NCBI RefSeq assembly: GCF_018139485.1
Contig: NZ_JAGSNF010000015.1
Coordinates: forward strand, 159,616 to 223,615
DNA: 64,000 bases
Origin: Phycicoccus avicenniae
Lineage (GTDB): Bacteria > Actinomycetota > Actinomycetes > Actinomycetales > Dermatophilaceae
Reading direction: 5' to 3'
The translations under genes were made by a program, and so were the position numbers. This document shows, piece after piece, positions 8,356 through 17,800 of this stretch; position 1 is the first letter of the stretch, and every line of letters starts with the position of its first letter. The notes beneath the pieces were generated by a model that saw nothing but the letters and a program-made list of their open reading frames with translations, was not told the origin of the DNA and ran no database searches.

Positions 8356-8504
8356 CGGCGGCCTTTCCGAGCAGGGGTCAGGGCTGCTCGGACGCTAGCA
8401 GCGGGCGGGCCGGGCGGCGCATGAGCCACGTCACGGTGTGACGAGCGACGCGCGTCGCCGAGTCGTCGGCCCCCTCCGAGCGCGGGCGCGCCCAGCTACC
8501 CCGG

Positions 8505-10028
8505 TCAGCCGCCGGTCGTCCAGGTGGCCGGGGGCTTCTCGTCGGCGTACAGCCAGGTGTCGAAGAAGTCGTCGAGGTCCTCCCCCGACACCTCCTCGTA
8601 GACGGCCTGGAAGTCCTCGCTCGTCGCGGAAGAGTCGTCGTACCGCTCGAGCCAGAGCCGGGCGCCGGCGAAGAACGCCTCGTCGCCGACCTCGACGCGC
8701 AGGGCGTGCAGCGTGGCGGCGCCCCGGTTGTAGACCTGCCCGGCGAACAGACCGGTCGGGCCGGGGTCACCGATCGGCAGCGCCCAGTAGGCGTCGTTGC
8801 GGGCGGGGGCGTACCAGGAGTCGTAGGACTCCTGCGCGGTGCGGATGCCGCGGTGCTCGTTCCAGATCCACGTCGCGTAGGTCGCCCACCCCTCGTTGAG
8901 CCAGATGTCCTGCCACCGCTGCGGGCTCACGGCGTTGCCGAACCACTGGTGGGCCAGCTCGTGGGCGACGGTCCCCTCGCTCGCCTGCCTGGAGTAGACC
9001 GGGCGGGTCTGGGTCTCGAGGGCGTAGCCGAGCGAGTCGTCGTCGACGATCGAGCCGTAGGCGACGAACGGGTAGTCGCCGAAGAGGTCCTCGAACACGT
9101 CGATCATCTCGGGCTGGCGCGCGAGCGACGCCTCCGACGTCGCGCGCCCTGCCGCGCCGAGGTCGGTGTCGAGGAAGTCGAGGATCGGGACACCGCTCGA
9201 GGACTGCGAGGCGGGCAGCTGCTCGAAGTCACCGACGGACGCGGTCGCGAGGTACGTCGCCTGGAGGTCGGGGGCGTCCCAGGCCCACGTCGTCCAGCCG
9301 TCGGCGGTGACCGGCTCGGCCGCCGGCAGGCCGTTGGCGACGGCGACCTTGCCCTCGGGGACGGTGATCTCGTACGAGAAGGTCGCCTTGTCGGTCGGGT
9401 GGTCGCTCGCGGGGAACCACGTCATCGCCCCGTCGGGCTCGTTCGCGACGAGGGAGCCGTCGCGCGTCGTGACCCAGCCGTAGAGCGCGCCCTCGACGTC
9501 CGTCGGACGGGTGGTCGTGCCGCCGTACTCGACGACGACCTCGACGGTCGTGCCCGCCTTGAGCTTGGGACGGGGTTGGACGGTGAGCTCCCAGACGCGG
9601 GCGTCGTCGTCCTGGACCTGCCAGAACACGGGCCCGCCGACCGTCCGACCAGCGGCAGGGGCGTCGACCGCGGTGAGGCGCGTGCCGTCGACGGTGACCG
9701 CGGTGGCCTCGAGGCCGCGCAGGTCGAGGTTGAACCGGTCGAGGTCGCGGGTGGCGGTGAGCTCGATCGTCGCGACGGCGTCCATCTCGCCCTCGAGCGG
9801 GGCCGGCGCGGCCCCCGGTGGGGTGTAGGTGAGGTCGAGGTCGTAGTGCCCGACGTCGTAGCCACCGTTGCCGGCATACGGGAAGTAGGCGTCGCCGACG
9901 CCCGGGGCACCGGCCTGGTAGCGCGGGCTGCCGGGTTTCCCCGGCGCCGCGACGGCGGCCGCCCCGGAGACGGTCACCGCCGCCGCCGTCAGGGCCGCGC
10001 CCGCTCGCACTCCTGCTGTCCACCTCAT
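8505..10028 (-). CDS. Secreted M1 family zinc metallopeptidase
   Basis: A 507-residue gluzincin aminopeptidase-like protein. A signal peptide with an A-rich core and an A-A-V-A-A-P cleavage region occupies about residues 1-30. The N-terminal beta domain (about 50-240) precedes the catalytic domain with H-E-L-A-H (356-360) and the third zinc ligand Glu379 in W-L-N-E-G-W. The C-terminal armadillo-like domain of large aminopeptidase N is absent, as in short secreted actinobacterial members. The ATG at 10028 is chosen because GGAGGAGG lies just upstream; the earlier in-frame ATG at 10049 would place this Shine-Dalgarno inside the gene. It follows the Tad operon on the same strand where a helicase gene is often found in other actinobacteria. 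Confidence 0.92.
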   Translation of the reverse strand: MRWTAGVRAGAALTAAAVTVSGAAAVAAPGKPGSPRYQAGAPGVGDAYFPYAGNGGYDVGHYDLDLTYTPPGAAPAPLEGEMDAVATIELTATRDLDRFNLDLRGLEATAVTVDGTRLTAVDAPAAGRTVGGPVFWQVQDDDARVWELTVQPRPKLKAGTTVEVVVEYGGTTTRPTDVEGALYGWVTTRDGSLVANEPDGAMTWFPASDHPTDKATFSYEITVPEGKVAVANGLPAAEPVTADGWTTWAWDAPDLQATYLATASVGDFEQLPASQSSSGVPILDFLDTDLGAAGRATSEASLARQPEMIDVFEDLFGDYPFVAYGSIVDDDSLGYALETQTRPVYSRQASEGTVAHELAHQWFGNAVSPQRWQDIWLNEGWATYATWIWNEHRGIRTAQESYDSWYAPARNDAYWALPIGDPGPTGLFAGQVYNRGAATLHALRVEVGDEAFFAGARLWLERYDDSSATSEDFQAVYEEVSGEDLDDFFDTWLYADEKPPATWTTGG

Positions 10029-10097
10029 GTCGTGCGCCTCCTCCGGCATCGCGTGCGGCGAACCTACTCCCCCGGCGCCAACCCGGACAGGGGTGCG

Positions 10098-10556
10098 TCA
10101 CGGCTGCACGACGTCCGCCCGCGCCGACGAGGTCACGGTGATCGTGATGGCCACGCCGAGGTCGCTCAGCATCCCGCCGACCATCGGCAGCTCGGCGTCG
10201 CCGACGAGCACGACGACGGCCGTCTCGCCGTCCGGTGTCCCGGTCCCCGCGCCGAGCCGCCACCCGGTGACCCGTGCCGGGCGCTCGGTGCTCGCGAGGT
10301 ACCGGACCGCCTCGTCCCGGACGGAGACGTCGCTGAGGGGCACCGCCTCCCCGACGCCCTCGGCGTAGGCCCCCTCGTCGAGAGCGTTGGCCGCCGCGAG
10401 CGCGGCGCCGTCGGCGACGTCGAGCAGCGCCATCCGGGACAGCTGGGCCGAGGTCACCGCGACGGCCCCCGCGACGAGGGTCATCGCGATGACGGAGAGC
10501 CCGAGGAGCAGGACGCCGATCGTCCCGCGCTCGTCGCGGCGGGTCCGGCCGCTCAC
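10098..10556 (-). CDS. TadE/TadG-like pseudopilin (helicase/secretion neighbourhood type)
   Basis: A 152-residue protein with a short basic N-terminus, the R-D-E-R-G-T-I-G-V processing-like motif, one hydrophobic helix (about 12-35), and then R-M-A-L-L-D-V-A-D-G-A-A-L-A-A-A-N, typical of TadG-like proteins. It resembles the actinobacterial TadE-like protein found beside the heli_sec ATPase. It is predicted to be a minor pilin or a membrane component of the Tad apparatus. Its GTG overlaps the stop of the preceding tadE gene by 4 nt. It is the last gene of Tad locus 1. Confidence 0.75.
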   Translation of the reverse strand: MSGRTRRDERGTIGVLLLGLSVIAMTLVAGAVAVTSAQLSRMALLDVADGAALAAANALDEGAYAEGVGEAVPLSDVSVRDEAVRYLASTERPARVTGWRLGAGTGTPDGETAVVVLVGDAELPMVGGMLSDLGVAITITVTSSARADVVQP

Positions 10557-10993
10557 GGGGTGCTCCGGAAGCGGTCGACGGTCGAGACGTGGGTCGCCGA
10601 CACCGGGATCGACAGGGGCACCGCACCCTCGACGAAGGTCGGGAGCAGGGGCAGGGCGACGCGCACGCTCGCCGTCGTCACCACGACCCCACCGGGGCGC
10701 AGGCAGGGCGACCCGTCGCAGGCGACGTCGACGACGCCCTCGCCGTCGAAGCGGTGGTCCGCGAAGGAGATCTCCGCGGCGGCCCGCGCTCGCGCGGACG
10801 CGTCCTCCCCCGCGTCGGTCGTGACGAAGGCCCGACCGGACTCCCGGGCGGCCTGGCTCACGGCGAAGGCACCGGCCTGCACGCGACCCAGGGCGAGGAC
10901 GAGGTAGACGAGCGGCACGAGCAGCAGCACGCCGAGCGTGACGAGCTCGACGACCGCGCTGCCGCGTTCGTCGCGGACCGACAGCGGGCTCAC
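10553..10993 (-). CDS. TadE family pseudopilin
   Basis: A 146-residue protein with E-R-G-S-A-V-V-E-L-V-T-L-G-V-L-L at residues 9-24: a TadE-type N-terminal helix with Glu at the +5-like position, preceded by a short basic leader. The following helix carries A-A-R-E-S-G-R-A-F and the rest is a small periplasmic-type domain with one Cys pair (A-C-D-G-S-P-C). TadE proteins are processed pseudopilins that assist Flp pilus assembly. Both ends overlap neighbours by 4 nt (GTGA), so it is translationally coupled in the operon. Confidence 0.8.
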   Translation of the reverse strand: MSPLSVRDERGSAVVELVTLGVLLLVPLVYLVLALGRVQAGAFAVSQAARESGRAFVTTDAGEDASARARAAAEISFADHRFDGEGVVDVACDGSPCLRPGGVVVTTASVRVALPLLPTFVEGAVPLSIPVSATHVSTVDRFRSTP

Positions 10994-11373
10994 TGGTCCT
11001 CCGCGAAGGCGCGTCCGGTCACGTCGAACCGCCCGTCCGGACCGAGCAGGCCGAGCACCGGCACGGGGGCGACGACCCGCACCTCGACGACCTCCACCCC
11101 GGCGACCGTGGTGCGCCGGGCGCTGACGTCCCGGGCGTAGCCGCTGGAGAGCGTGGCGCCGATGAGGGCGCGGGTGCGGGACTCGGCCTGGCCGGGCACG
11201 GCGTCCGCGCGCGCCCCGAGCCGAGCCCCCTCCGACGCCGCGGACACCAGCGTGTTGCGCACGTGCAGCGCCAGACCGAGCTGCATTACCGCGAGGAAGA
11301 CGGCGACGAGGACGGTGGACACCAGGGCGAAGTCCGCGACCGCCGCTCCCGCCTCCGGGCGACGGGACCTCAC
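10990..11373 (-). CDS. TadE family pseudopilin
   Basis: A 127-residue TadE-like protein: a basic leader, then G-A-A-V-A-D-F-A-L-V-S-T-V-L-V and a single membrane helix, then A-A-S-E-G-A-R-L-G-A-R-A-D. Asp replaces the usual Glu five residues into the mature helix (A-A-V-A-D), the conserved acidic position in type IV-like pilins. It starts with GTG 4 nt after the stop of the small pilin-like gene. Role: probable minor pilin of Tad locus 1. Confidence 0.8.
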   Translation of the reverse strand: MRSRRPEAGAAVADFALVSTVLVAVFLAVMQLGLALHVRNTLVSAASEGARLGARADAVPGQAESRTRALIGATLSSGYARDVSARRTTVAGVEVVEVRVVAPVPVLGLLGPDGRFDVTGRAFAEDQ

Positions 11374-11377
11374 GGGC

Positions 11378-11563
11378 TCAGGGCGCGACGCTGGAGAGCG
11401 CCTGCTGGAACAGGCTGACGAGCTGGTCCTCGGCGACGACCCAGAGAGCCGCGACGAGGCCGGCGGTCATGAGGGTGATGAGCACCCAGCCGGGGACGTC
11501 GCCACGCTCACGGCGGCGGGTCGGGGTCGTCGGAGCCGCGGTGCGGCGTCGGGTTCGGGTCAT
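11378..11563 (-). CDS. Small Flp-pilin-like membrane protein
   Basis: A 61-residue protein: an Arg/Thr-rich leader of about 20 residues ending R-R-E-R-G, then D-V-P-G-W-V-L-I-T-L-M-T-A-G and a membrane helix, and a short C-terminal tail. Size and operon position (between tadC and tadE) are those of the major Flp pilin, but the normal mature start (A-T-A-V-E-Y, with Glu at +5) is replaced by D-V-P-G-W. It may be the pilin substrate of this atypical locus. GGAAGGA stands 6 nt before the ATG. Confidence 0.7.
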   Translation of the reverse strand: MTRTRRRTAAPTTPTRRRERGDVPGWVLITLMTAGLVAALWVVAEDQLVSLFQQALSSVAP

Positions 11564-11590
11564 GGTCGGTCCTTCCGGGGTCGGTCGTGG

Positions 11591-12523
11591 TCAGAGGGTG
11601 AAGCGGAACAGCGTGAAGCCGGGGAAGACGAGGAAGAGAACGGTGACCGGGAGGATGAGGAAGACGACCGGGACCATCATGACGATCTCCTTCTTGCCGC
11701 CGGCCTCCATGAGGTGACGTCGGCCCTCCTCGCGGACGTCCTGCGCCTGGGCCCGCAGCACCTCGCCCAAGGGGGTGCCGCGCTGGACGGCGACGACGAC
11801 ACCGTCGACGAACCGGCGCAGGCTGGGCAATCCGCTGCGGTCCGCGAGCCCCTGCAGTGCCGTCGGGAGGTTGGCACCCGCTCGGGCGTCGGCGAGGCAG
11901 CGCCGCAGCTCGGTGGCGAGCTCTCCGTCGGACAGGCGGCACACCCGTTCGAGGGCCCCCACGGCTCCTTCCCCTGCTCCGACCGCGAGCGCGAGCAGCT
12001 CGGCGACGGTGGGGAACTCGGCCAGCATCCGCCGCTCGCGGCGGGTGGCCCGCACGCCGAGGAGGTAGTCGGCCCCCGCGATCCCGAGGCCGAGTCCGAT
12101 CCCGGTCATGAGCAGCACCGGGACGACGGAGGAGCCCCTCAGGACGGCGAGACCGGTCCCGAGCGCGGCGCCCGCGACGGCTCCCCCGACGCCCCAGAGC
12201 ACCTGCTCGGCGCGGAAGCGGTCGACGTCGGGCGCCAGCCCGGCCCGCAGCTGACGCGAGCGCACGGAGGCGGCACCGCCCATCACCCGCTCCACGCGCC
12301 GGGCGAGGTCGCGTACGAGGGGTGTCGCGATGATCCGCAGGGCCCCACGCGGCACCCGCCCGTCGTCGAGCAGGCGCGAGGGGCGTGGCGTGTCCCGCAG
12401 GTAGGGAAGGACGCGATCGGCGAGCCCGGGCCGGCGGTTGAGCGGGAGCCCGGCCCACACGAGCCACAGACCCAGGCCGCCCACGAGGCCGAGCAGCGCG
12501 CCCTCGAGCACCGTGCCGGTCAT
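11591..12523 (-). CDS. tadC: TadC-like inner-membrane platform protein (T2SS F family)
   Basis: A 310-residue protein with an N-terminal membrane helix, a cytoplasmic region, and the T2SS-F core (E-F-P-T-V-A-E-L-L-A-L-A-V-G-A-G-E-G, then two C-terminal membrane helices with V-M-M-V-P-V-V-F-L-I-L-P). In Tad systems TadB and TadC form the membrane platform engaged by the TadA ATPase. The ATG at 12523 overlaps the stop of the tadB-like gene by 4 nt (ATGA), which decides this start over an upstream in-frame ATG. Role by family and operon context. Confidence 0.85.
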   Translation of the reverse strand: MTGTVLEGALLGLVGGLGLWLVWAGLPLNRRPGLADRVLPYLRDTPRPSRLLDDGRVPRGALRIIATPLVRDLARRVERVMGGAASVRSRQLRAGLAPDVDRFRAEQVLWGVGGAVAGAALGTGLAVLRGSSVVPVLLMTGIGLGLGIAGADYLLGVRATRRERRMLAEFPTVAELLALAVGAGEGAVGALERVCRLSDGELATELRRCLADARAGANLPTALQGLADRSGLPSLRRFVDGVVVAVQRGTPLGEVLRAQAQDVREEGRRHLMEAGGKKEIVMMVPVVFLILPVTVLFLVFPGFTLFRFTL

Positions 12524-13389
12524 CGCAGCACCCGCTGGTCCTCGGGCAGCCGACCGATGCGCATCATCGTCCAGTAGGCGACGGCGGTGACGACGCCGCC
12601 CCCGGCGAGCACGGCCGCACCGAGCGCGCTCGAGAACGCCCCGATCGACCCGGCGTTCCCGGACATGACGAGCAGGACCACCCACGGCGCCCCGGTGGCC
12701 AGGCGCGCCGCGTTGACCGTCCAGGACTGCCGGGTCTCGAGCTCTGCCCGGGTCCGGGCGTCCTCCCGCAGGAAGCCCGACAGCGTCCGGAGCAGGCGTC
12801 CGAGGTCGCTGCCACCGACCTCGCGGGCGATGCGCAGGCTCTCGACGAGGCGGTCACCGACGGGGTCGCTGAGCCGTTCCTTGAGGAGGTCGAGGCAGTC
12901 GGAGAAGCGTCCCGTCATCCGGTAGTCGTCGGCGAACGCCCGGAACGGCTCCCGCAGCTCCTCGGGCCCCCGGTCACCGAGCTGCGCGAGCGCCTCCGGC
13001 AGCGCGAGCCCCGCCCGGACGGCGGAGGCGATGTTGTCGACCGCGTCGGGCCACAGGTCGCGCAGGACGGCGCGCCGAACCCTGGCCCGACGACGGACGA
13101 CGACGACCGGCACGGCGGACGCGATGGCGGCGAAGCACACGGCGACCGGCAGGACGCCGATCGTCAGCCAGCCGATGGCCAGGACGAGACCGAAGGCCAC
13201 GACGGACATGACGAGCAGGCCGCGCAGGGTCAGCCCGGCGAACCCGGCCTGGACGACCTCGTCGGAGAGCCGGTCGAGGGGGCCGGCGTTCCGGGCCGCC
13301 CGGGGTCTCGGCGGGTCGGGGACCCAGCAGCTCCACCACACGAGGAAGAGCCCGATCCCGGCGGCGAGCCCGATCCCGACCCCCGTCAC
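12520..13389 (-). CDS. tadB: TadB-like inner-membrane platform protein (T2SS F family)
   Basis: A 289-residue protein: an N-terminal membrane helix (V-G-I-G-L-A-A-G-I-G-L-F), a pair of hydrophobic segments at about 60-100, the cytoplasmic T2SS-F domain with L-W-P-D-A-V-D-N-I-A-S-A-V-R-A-G-L-A-L-P-E-A-L and I-A-R-E-V-G-G-S-D-L-G, and C-terminal helices. The GTG start at 13389 overlaps the tadA stop (GTGA). Together with the next gene it makes the platform of Tad locus 1. Confidence 0.85.
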   Translation of the reverse strand: MTGVGIGLAAGIGLFLVWWSCWVPDPPRPRAARNAGPLDRLSDEVVQAGFAGLTLRGLLVMSVVAFGLVLAIGWLTIGVLPVAVCFAAIASAVPVVVVRRRARVRRAVLRDLWPDAVDNIASAVRAGLALPEALAQLGDRGPEELREPFRAFADDYRMTGRFSDCLDLLKERLSDPVGDRLVESLRIAREVGGSDLGRLLRTLSGFLREDARTRAELETRQSWTVNAARLATGAPWVVLLVMSGNAGSIGAFSSALGAAVLAGGGVVTAVAYWTMMRIGRLPEDQRVLR

Positions 13390-14615
13390 GTCGCACCCCC
13401 GCCGAGCAGGGCCGCGACGTCGAAGCCGGCCCGCTCGAACCGCTCCACGTGGGGCGGGAAGCCGTCCGCACGGACGAGGTCGCCGCCACGGCGCACGAAG
13501 AGCTCCGCGATCTCCACGACGTCCTCCTCCGCGCGGCCCGGCACGGCGGCGATCTCGCGGACCGTCCGGCGCCCGTCCCGCTCGAGCGCGGCATGGACGA
13601 CGAGGTCGATCGACGAGGCGACGGTCGGCACGACGAAGCGGGCGGAGACGTTCTCGCCCGCCAGGAGCGGCAGGGTGCACATCTTCGTCACGGCCTCGCG
13701 GGCGCTGTTGGCGTGGATCGTGCACATGCCCGGCAACCCGGAGTTCAGGGCGATGAGGAGGTCGAGGCTCTCGGCCTGACGCACCTCGCCGACGATGATG
13801 CGCGACGGACGCATCCGCAGGGCCTCGGTGACGAGCCGGCGGAGCGGGATCTCACCGGTCCCCTCGAGCGAGGGCTGGCGACACTGCATCGCCGCCACGT
13901 CGCGATGGGGGATGCGCAGCTCGAAGACCTCCTCGCACGTGACGACCCGCTCCCTCGACGGGACGGCAGCGGCGAGGCAGTTCAGCAGGGTCGTCTTCCC
14001 CGCCTGCGTCCCTCCGGCGACGAGGATGTTGAGCCCGGCGGCGACCGACGCCTCGAGGAACCGGGCGGCCTGCGCCGTGAGCGAGCCGAGCCGGACGAGG
14101 TCGTCCATCGAGTCCGCCTTGACGACGAACTTGCGGATGTTGACGAACCAGTGCTCACGGGAGATGTCCGGGATGACGACGTGCAGCCGGCTGCCGTCCG
14201 GCAGGACCGCGTCGACGAACGGGCTCGACAGGTCGACCCGGCGGCCGGAGGACTTGAGCATCCGCTCGACGAGGTCGCGGACCTGCTCGTGGGTGAGGAG
14301 GGTCGTCGTGAGCTCGGCCACCCCGTCCCGGGCGACGAACACGCGCGACGGCTCGTTGACCCAGATCTCCTCGACACGCGGGTCGTCGAAGTACTGCTGG
14401 AGCGGTCCGTACCCGACGACGCTGTCCCACACCGCCTTCGAGGCCTGCTCGACGTCGGCGAGCACCGGCATCCCCCCGTGCAACGAGCGCTCGTCGTAGT
14501 CGCTCACGGCGTCGCGGACCAGCCGACGGACGGCACCCTCGTCGCGCACCGGGTCCAGGCCCGAGCGGCGGATGAGCTCGCGGACCTCTCCCTCGAGCGT
14601 GCGCACGGCGTCCAT
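13386..14615 (-). CDS. tadA: TadA/CpaF-type secretion ATPase (helicase/secretion neighbourhood)
   Basis: A 409-residue hexameric secretion ATPase. Walker A G-G-T-Q-A-G-K-T-T is at about 201-209; the Asp box has C-E-E-V-F-E-L; R-M-R-P-S-R-I-I-V-G-E-V-R (Walker B region) and the His box C-T-I-H-A-N-S follow. Walker A has Q-A where CpaF proteins usually have G-S. It powers pilus assembly or secretion from the cytoplasmic face. A G-rich Shine-Dalgarno precedes the ATG at 14615; a GTG two codons earlier (14621) is an alternative. It is the first gene of a seven-gene leftward operon whose CpaE partner appears to be 18 kb away (32433-33707). Confidence 0.92.
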   Translation of the reverse strand: MDAVRTLEGEVRELIRRSGLDPVRDEGAVRRLVRDAVSDYDERSLHGGMPVLADVEQASKAVWDSVVGYGPLQQYFDDPRVEEIWVNEPSRVFVARDGVAELTTTLLTHEQVRDLVERMLKSSGRRVDLSSPFVDAVLPDGSRLHVVIPDISREHWFVNIRKFVVKADSMDDLVRLGSLTAQAARFLEASVAAGLNILVAGGTQAGKTTLLNCLAAAVPSRERVVTCEEVFELRIPHRDVAAMQCRQPSLEGTGEIPLRRLVTEALRMRPSRIIVGEVRQAESLDLLIALNSGLPGMCTIHANSAREAVTKMCTLPLLAGENVSARFVVPTVASSIDLVVHAALERDGRRTVREIAAVPGRAEEDVVEIAELFVRRGGDLVRADGFPPHVERFERAGFDVAALLGGGAT

Positions 14616-14704
14616 CGCCACCCCTCTCCCCGGACGCTCCCCAGCGACCTCGGAGACCAGGGAACCGCATGGACCCCGGTGCGCGCGACCCGAACCGGGA
14701 CACC

Positions 14705-14764
14705 TGTGGACAACGTGACCCGTGCGGCGGGACGGGCCCGCGTCCGCGGCGACCCTGTGGAAAA
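14705..14764. other. Two DnaA-box-like 9-mers in the divergent intergenic region
   Basis: TGTGGACAA at 14705-14713 is the reverse complement of TTGTCCACA, the usual actinobacterial DnaA box; TGTGGAAAA at 14756-14764 is a one-mismatch version. They lie in the 190-nt gap between the divergent Tad ATPase and FHA-FtsK genes. This is not an origin (no dnaA/dnaN, no cluster), so they may be regulatory or chance. Confidence 0.3.
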
Positions 14765-14791
14765 CCCGACGGCCCGGTCACGCGTCGTGGT

Positions 14792-14797
14792 TAGCGT
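14792..14797 (+). promoter_or_regulatory. -10 element for leaderless FHA-FtsK gene
   Basis: TAGCGT ends 8 nt before the ATG at 14806. No Shine-Dalgarno is present, consistent with a leaderless transcript. Confidence 0.5.
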
Positions 14798-14805
14798 CCC
14801 GTCGC

Positions 14806-17800
14806 ATGGACATCCGCCTCACGGTGCACGTGCCGCGCCGCAGACCCCGCCCCGTCGAGGTCGTCGTCACGGCCCGCTCGGGTGCACGGGTCGAGGACCT
14901 CCGGCGCGTGCTGGGGGAGCACCTCGGGATGTCCGTCCACGCTCTCGACGTCGCGGGCCGCGCGCTGCCGGACGACATGCCCGTGGGCATGCCGCCGCTG
15001 CTCGACGGCGCCTCCGTCGTCGTGGGGGCACGGCCCGAGGACGGTGCACCGAACGCGGCAGGGGGCCGGCCGGGCACCGTCCTCGAGGTCGTGTGCAGGT
15101 CCGGGCCGGACGCGGGCAGGAGCCTCCCGCTCGGGCCGGACGGCGTCGAGGTCGGTCGCTCCCCCCGCAGCGGGCTGCGGCTCGACGACCCGTCCCTCAG
15201 CCGGCGGCACGTCCGCCTCGTCGTCGACGCCGACGGCGTGACCGCCCAGGACCTCGGAGCCACGAACGGGGTCCTCGTCGACGGCCGGAGGATCACCGGC
15301 AGCAGCCGGGTCGACACCTCCGCGGTGGTCTCGATCGGCGCCAGCACGCTGGTGCTGCGTCCCGGGGCCGGCCCCGGCCTGCCCGTCGACCATCCCGGCG
15401 ACGGCACCGTCCGGATCAGGCCCGGGCCCGCTCCACCGACGCGGCTCCCGGCCGCGCGGGTCGAGGTCCCACGACGACCACCGGCTCCGGCCCCCGGTCG
15501 GATCCCGTGGCTCGCGGCGCTCGTCCCCGTCCCGGTCTTCGTCGTCATGGCCTTCCTCCTCGGACCCCACCTCCTCGCGTTCGCGCTCGTCGGACCCGTC
15601 GTCGTCCTGGCCACCGGCCTCGGTGACCGGGTGGGCGGGCGCCGTCGCCACCGGGCCGCGCTGGAGCAGTGGGGGCGGGAGGTCGACGAGGCCGACCGGA
15701 CCTTCGCGAACGCGGTCGCCGCGGAGTGCCGGGCCCGGCACGCCCGTCATCCCGACCCGCACTCCGTCCTCACGACGGCCGAGCATCACGGTCCCGGGCT
15801 GTGGGCGACGACCGACGACCTCACCGTGCGACTGGGACTCGGCGACCTGCCCTCGAGGGCGGTGCGCACCGCGGAGTCCGGCGAGACGCCGGGCGTCGCG
15901 GCCTCCGTGCCCGTCGCCGTCGACCTGCGGGAGCACCCGGTCCTCGGTGTCGTCGGTCCGCTCGGACGCGGGTGCGCGGTCGCGGCGGGGGTCCTCGGCC
16001 AGCTCGTCGTGCGCCACCCGCCCGGCAGGCTGCGGGTCCTCCAGCGGCCCGACACGGGCCTCGGCCGGTGGCAGGTCCGTCTGCCCCACTCCGGGGAGGC
16101 GCCGCTCTCCGTCGCGGTGGAGGTCGGCACCGACCCGCCGTCCGGGGCGGACGTCAGGGTCCTCGTCGTCCCGGAACGGACCGATCTCCCGGACGGCTGC
16201 AGCGCCGTGCTCGAGCTCCTGGACGGGGCGTCCGCGACGCTGCGGGCCGCAGACGGCACCCGGACGCTCGTCGCCGACGGTGTGGGAGACGCCTGGACCG
16301 ACCGGCTGTCCCGTGCCCTGGCCCCTCTGCGCCTCGACGGACCCGGCGGCACGGCGCTCCCGGGCTCCGTCGCCCTCGCGGCCGTCCTCGACGGGGGCCC
16401 GGCACTCACGCCGGACGCGGTCGCGGACCGGTGGCGTCGGTCGACCGGCCCCACGTGCACCGTCGGCGCCGGGACGGACGGGGCGTACCGGATCGACCTC
16501 GCCCGCGACGGACCCCACCTCCTGGTGGGCGGGACGACGGGATCCGGGAAGTCCGAGTTCCTCCGCACCCTCGTCACGGGGCTGTCGTTGGACTCCCCGC
16601 CGGAGGCGCTCACCCTCCTCCTCGTCGACTTCAAGGGCGGCGCGGCGTTCGGCCCCTGTGTCCGGCTCCCGCACGTCGTGGGTCTCGTCACCGACCTCGA
16701 CGGCCGACTCGTCGAGCGGGTGCTGCGCTCCCTGGACGCCGAGCTCCGACGCCGGGAGCGCGCGCTCGCGACCTCCGGCGCCGCGGACCTCGATGACCAC
16801 CGCCTCCGCGGCGGCACCCCGATCCCCCGGCTCGTGGTCGTCGTCGACGAGCTCCGTGCTCTCGTCGACGAGCAGCCGGAGGCAGTGCGCGGCCTCGTGC
16901 GCCTCGCCGCCCAGGGCCGCTCGCTCGGCATCCACCTCGTCCTCGCGACCCAGCGGCCCTCCGGGACGGTGACCCCCGAGGTGCAGGCCAACGTCAACCT
17001 CCGCATCGCCTTCCGCGTCCGCGACCGGGCCGACTCCGTCGGCGTCATCGGCTCCGACGAGGCGGCCACCCTCCCCGGCCGAGCCCCCGGCCGCGGACTG
17101 GCCTGTGGTGGCGACGGCGTCCTCCACGAGTTCCAGTCCGCGCTCGTCGCGCCCCTGGTCGAGCCGCCGCCCGTCGAGGTCCGGACGGAGTGCGCACCGG
17201 ATCACCCCACCGACGTGGACCGCGGGGCGGAGACGGCCGCCGTCGTCGAGGTCGTCCGTGCTGCCGGAGACCGAACGGCCCACCGCGTGCACCGACCCTG
17301 GCTGCCGCCCCTCCCCGACGTCCTGCCCGCACCCGGGGACTCCGCCACCGTGGCCCTGGTCGACGAGCCGGACCTGCAGCGGCAGGACGCGTGGGAGTGG
17401 GGACCCGCCGTCCCGCTGTGGCGTCTCGTCGGTCGACCACGGTCCGGTCGCTCGGGCGCCGTCGCCGCCCTCGTGACCGCCGCGAGCACCGTGCTCGGCC
17501 CGGACGACCTGCACGTCCACGTCGTCGCGCCGGACCGGCCCGACTGGGCCGGGCTCCCGCACGTCGGCGCCGTCGTCGACCCGCGGGACCGGCCGGCCGT
17601 CCGGGCCCTCCTCGACCACCTCGAGGCGCTGGTGGCGGGACCGTCCGACGTCACGACCCTGCTCGTCGTCGACGGCTGGGAGCGGCTCGCCGAGTCGGAC
17701 GACCCCCGCGACGCCACCCCGCTCACCGAGGCGCTGTTCCGCACCCTGCGCGACGGCGCCGGCCATGGCCTGCGCGCGGCCGTCACGGGCGGGCGGGACC

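Noticed and set aside
14791..17766. A 991-residue minus-strand open frame
   Set aside because: It is the antisense of the FHA-FtsK gene. Composition is typical antisense Gly/Arg/Asp-rich and it has no motifs.
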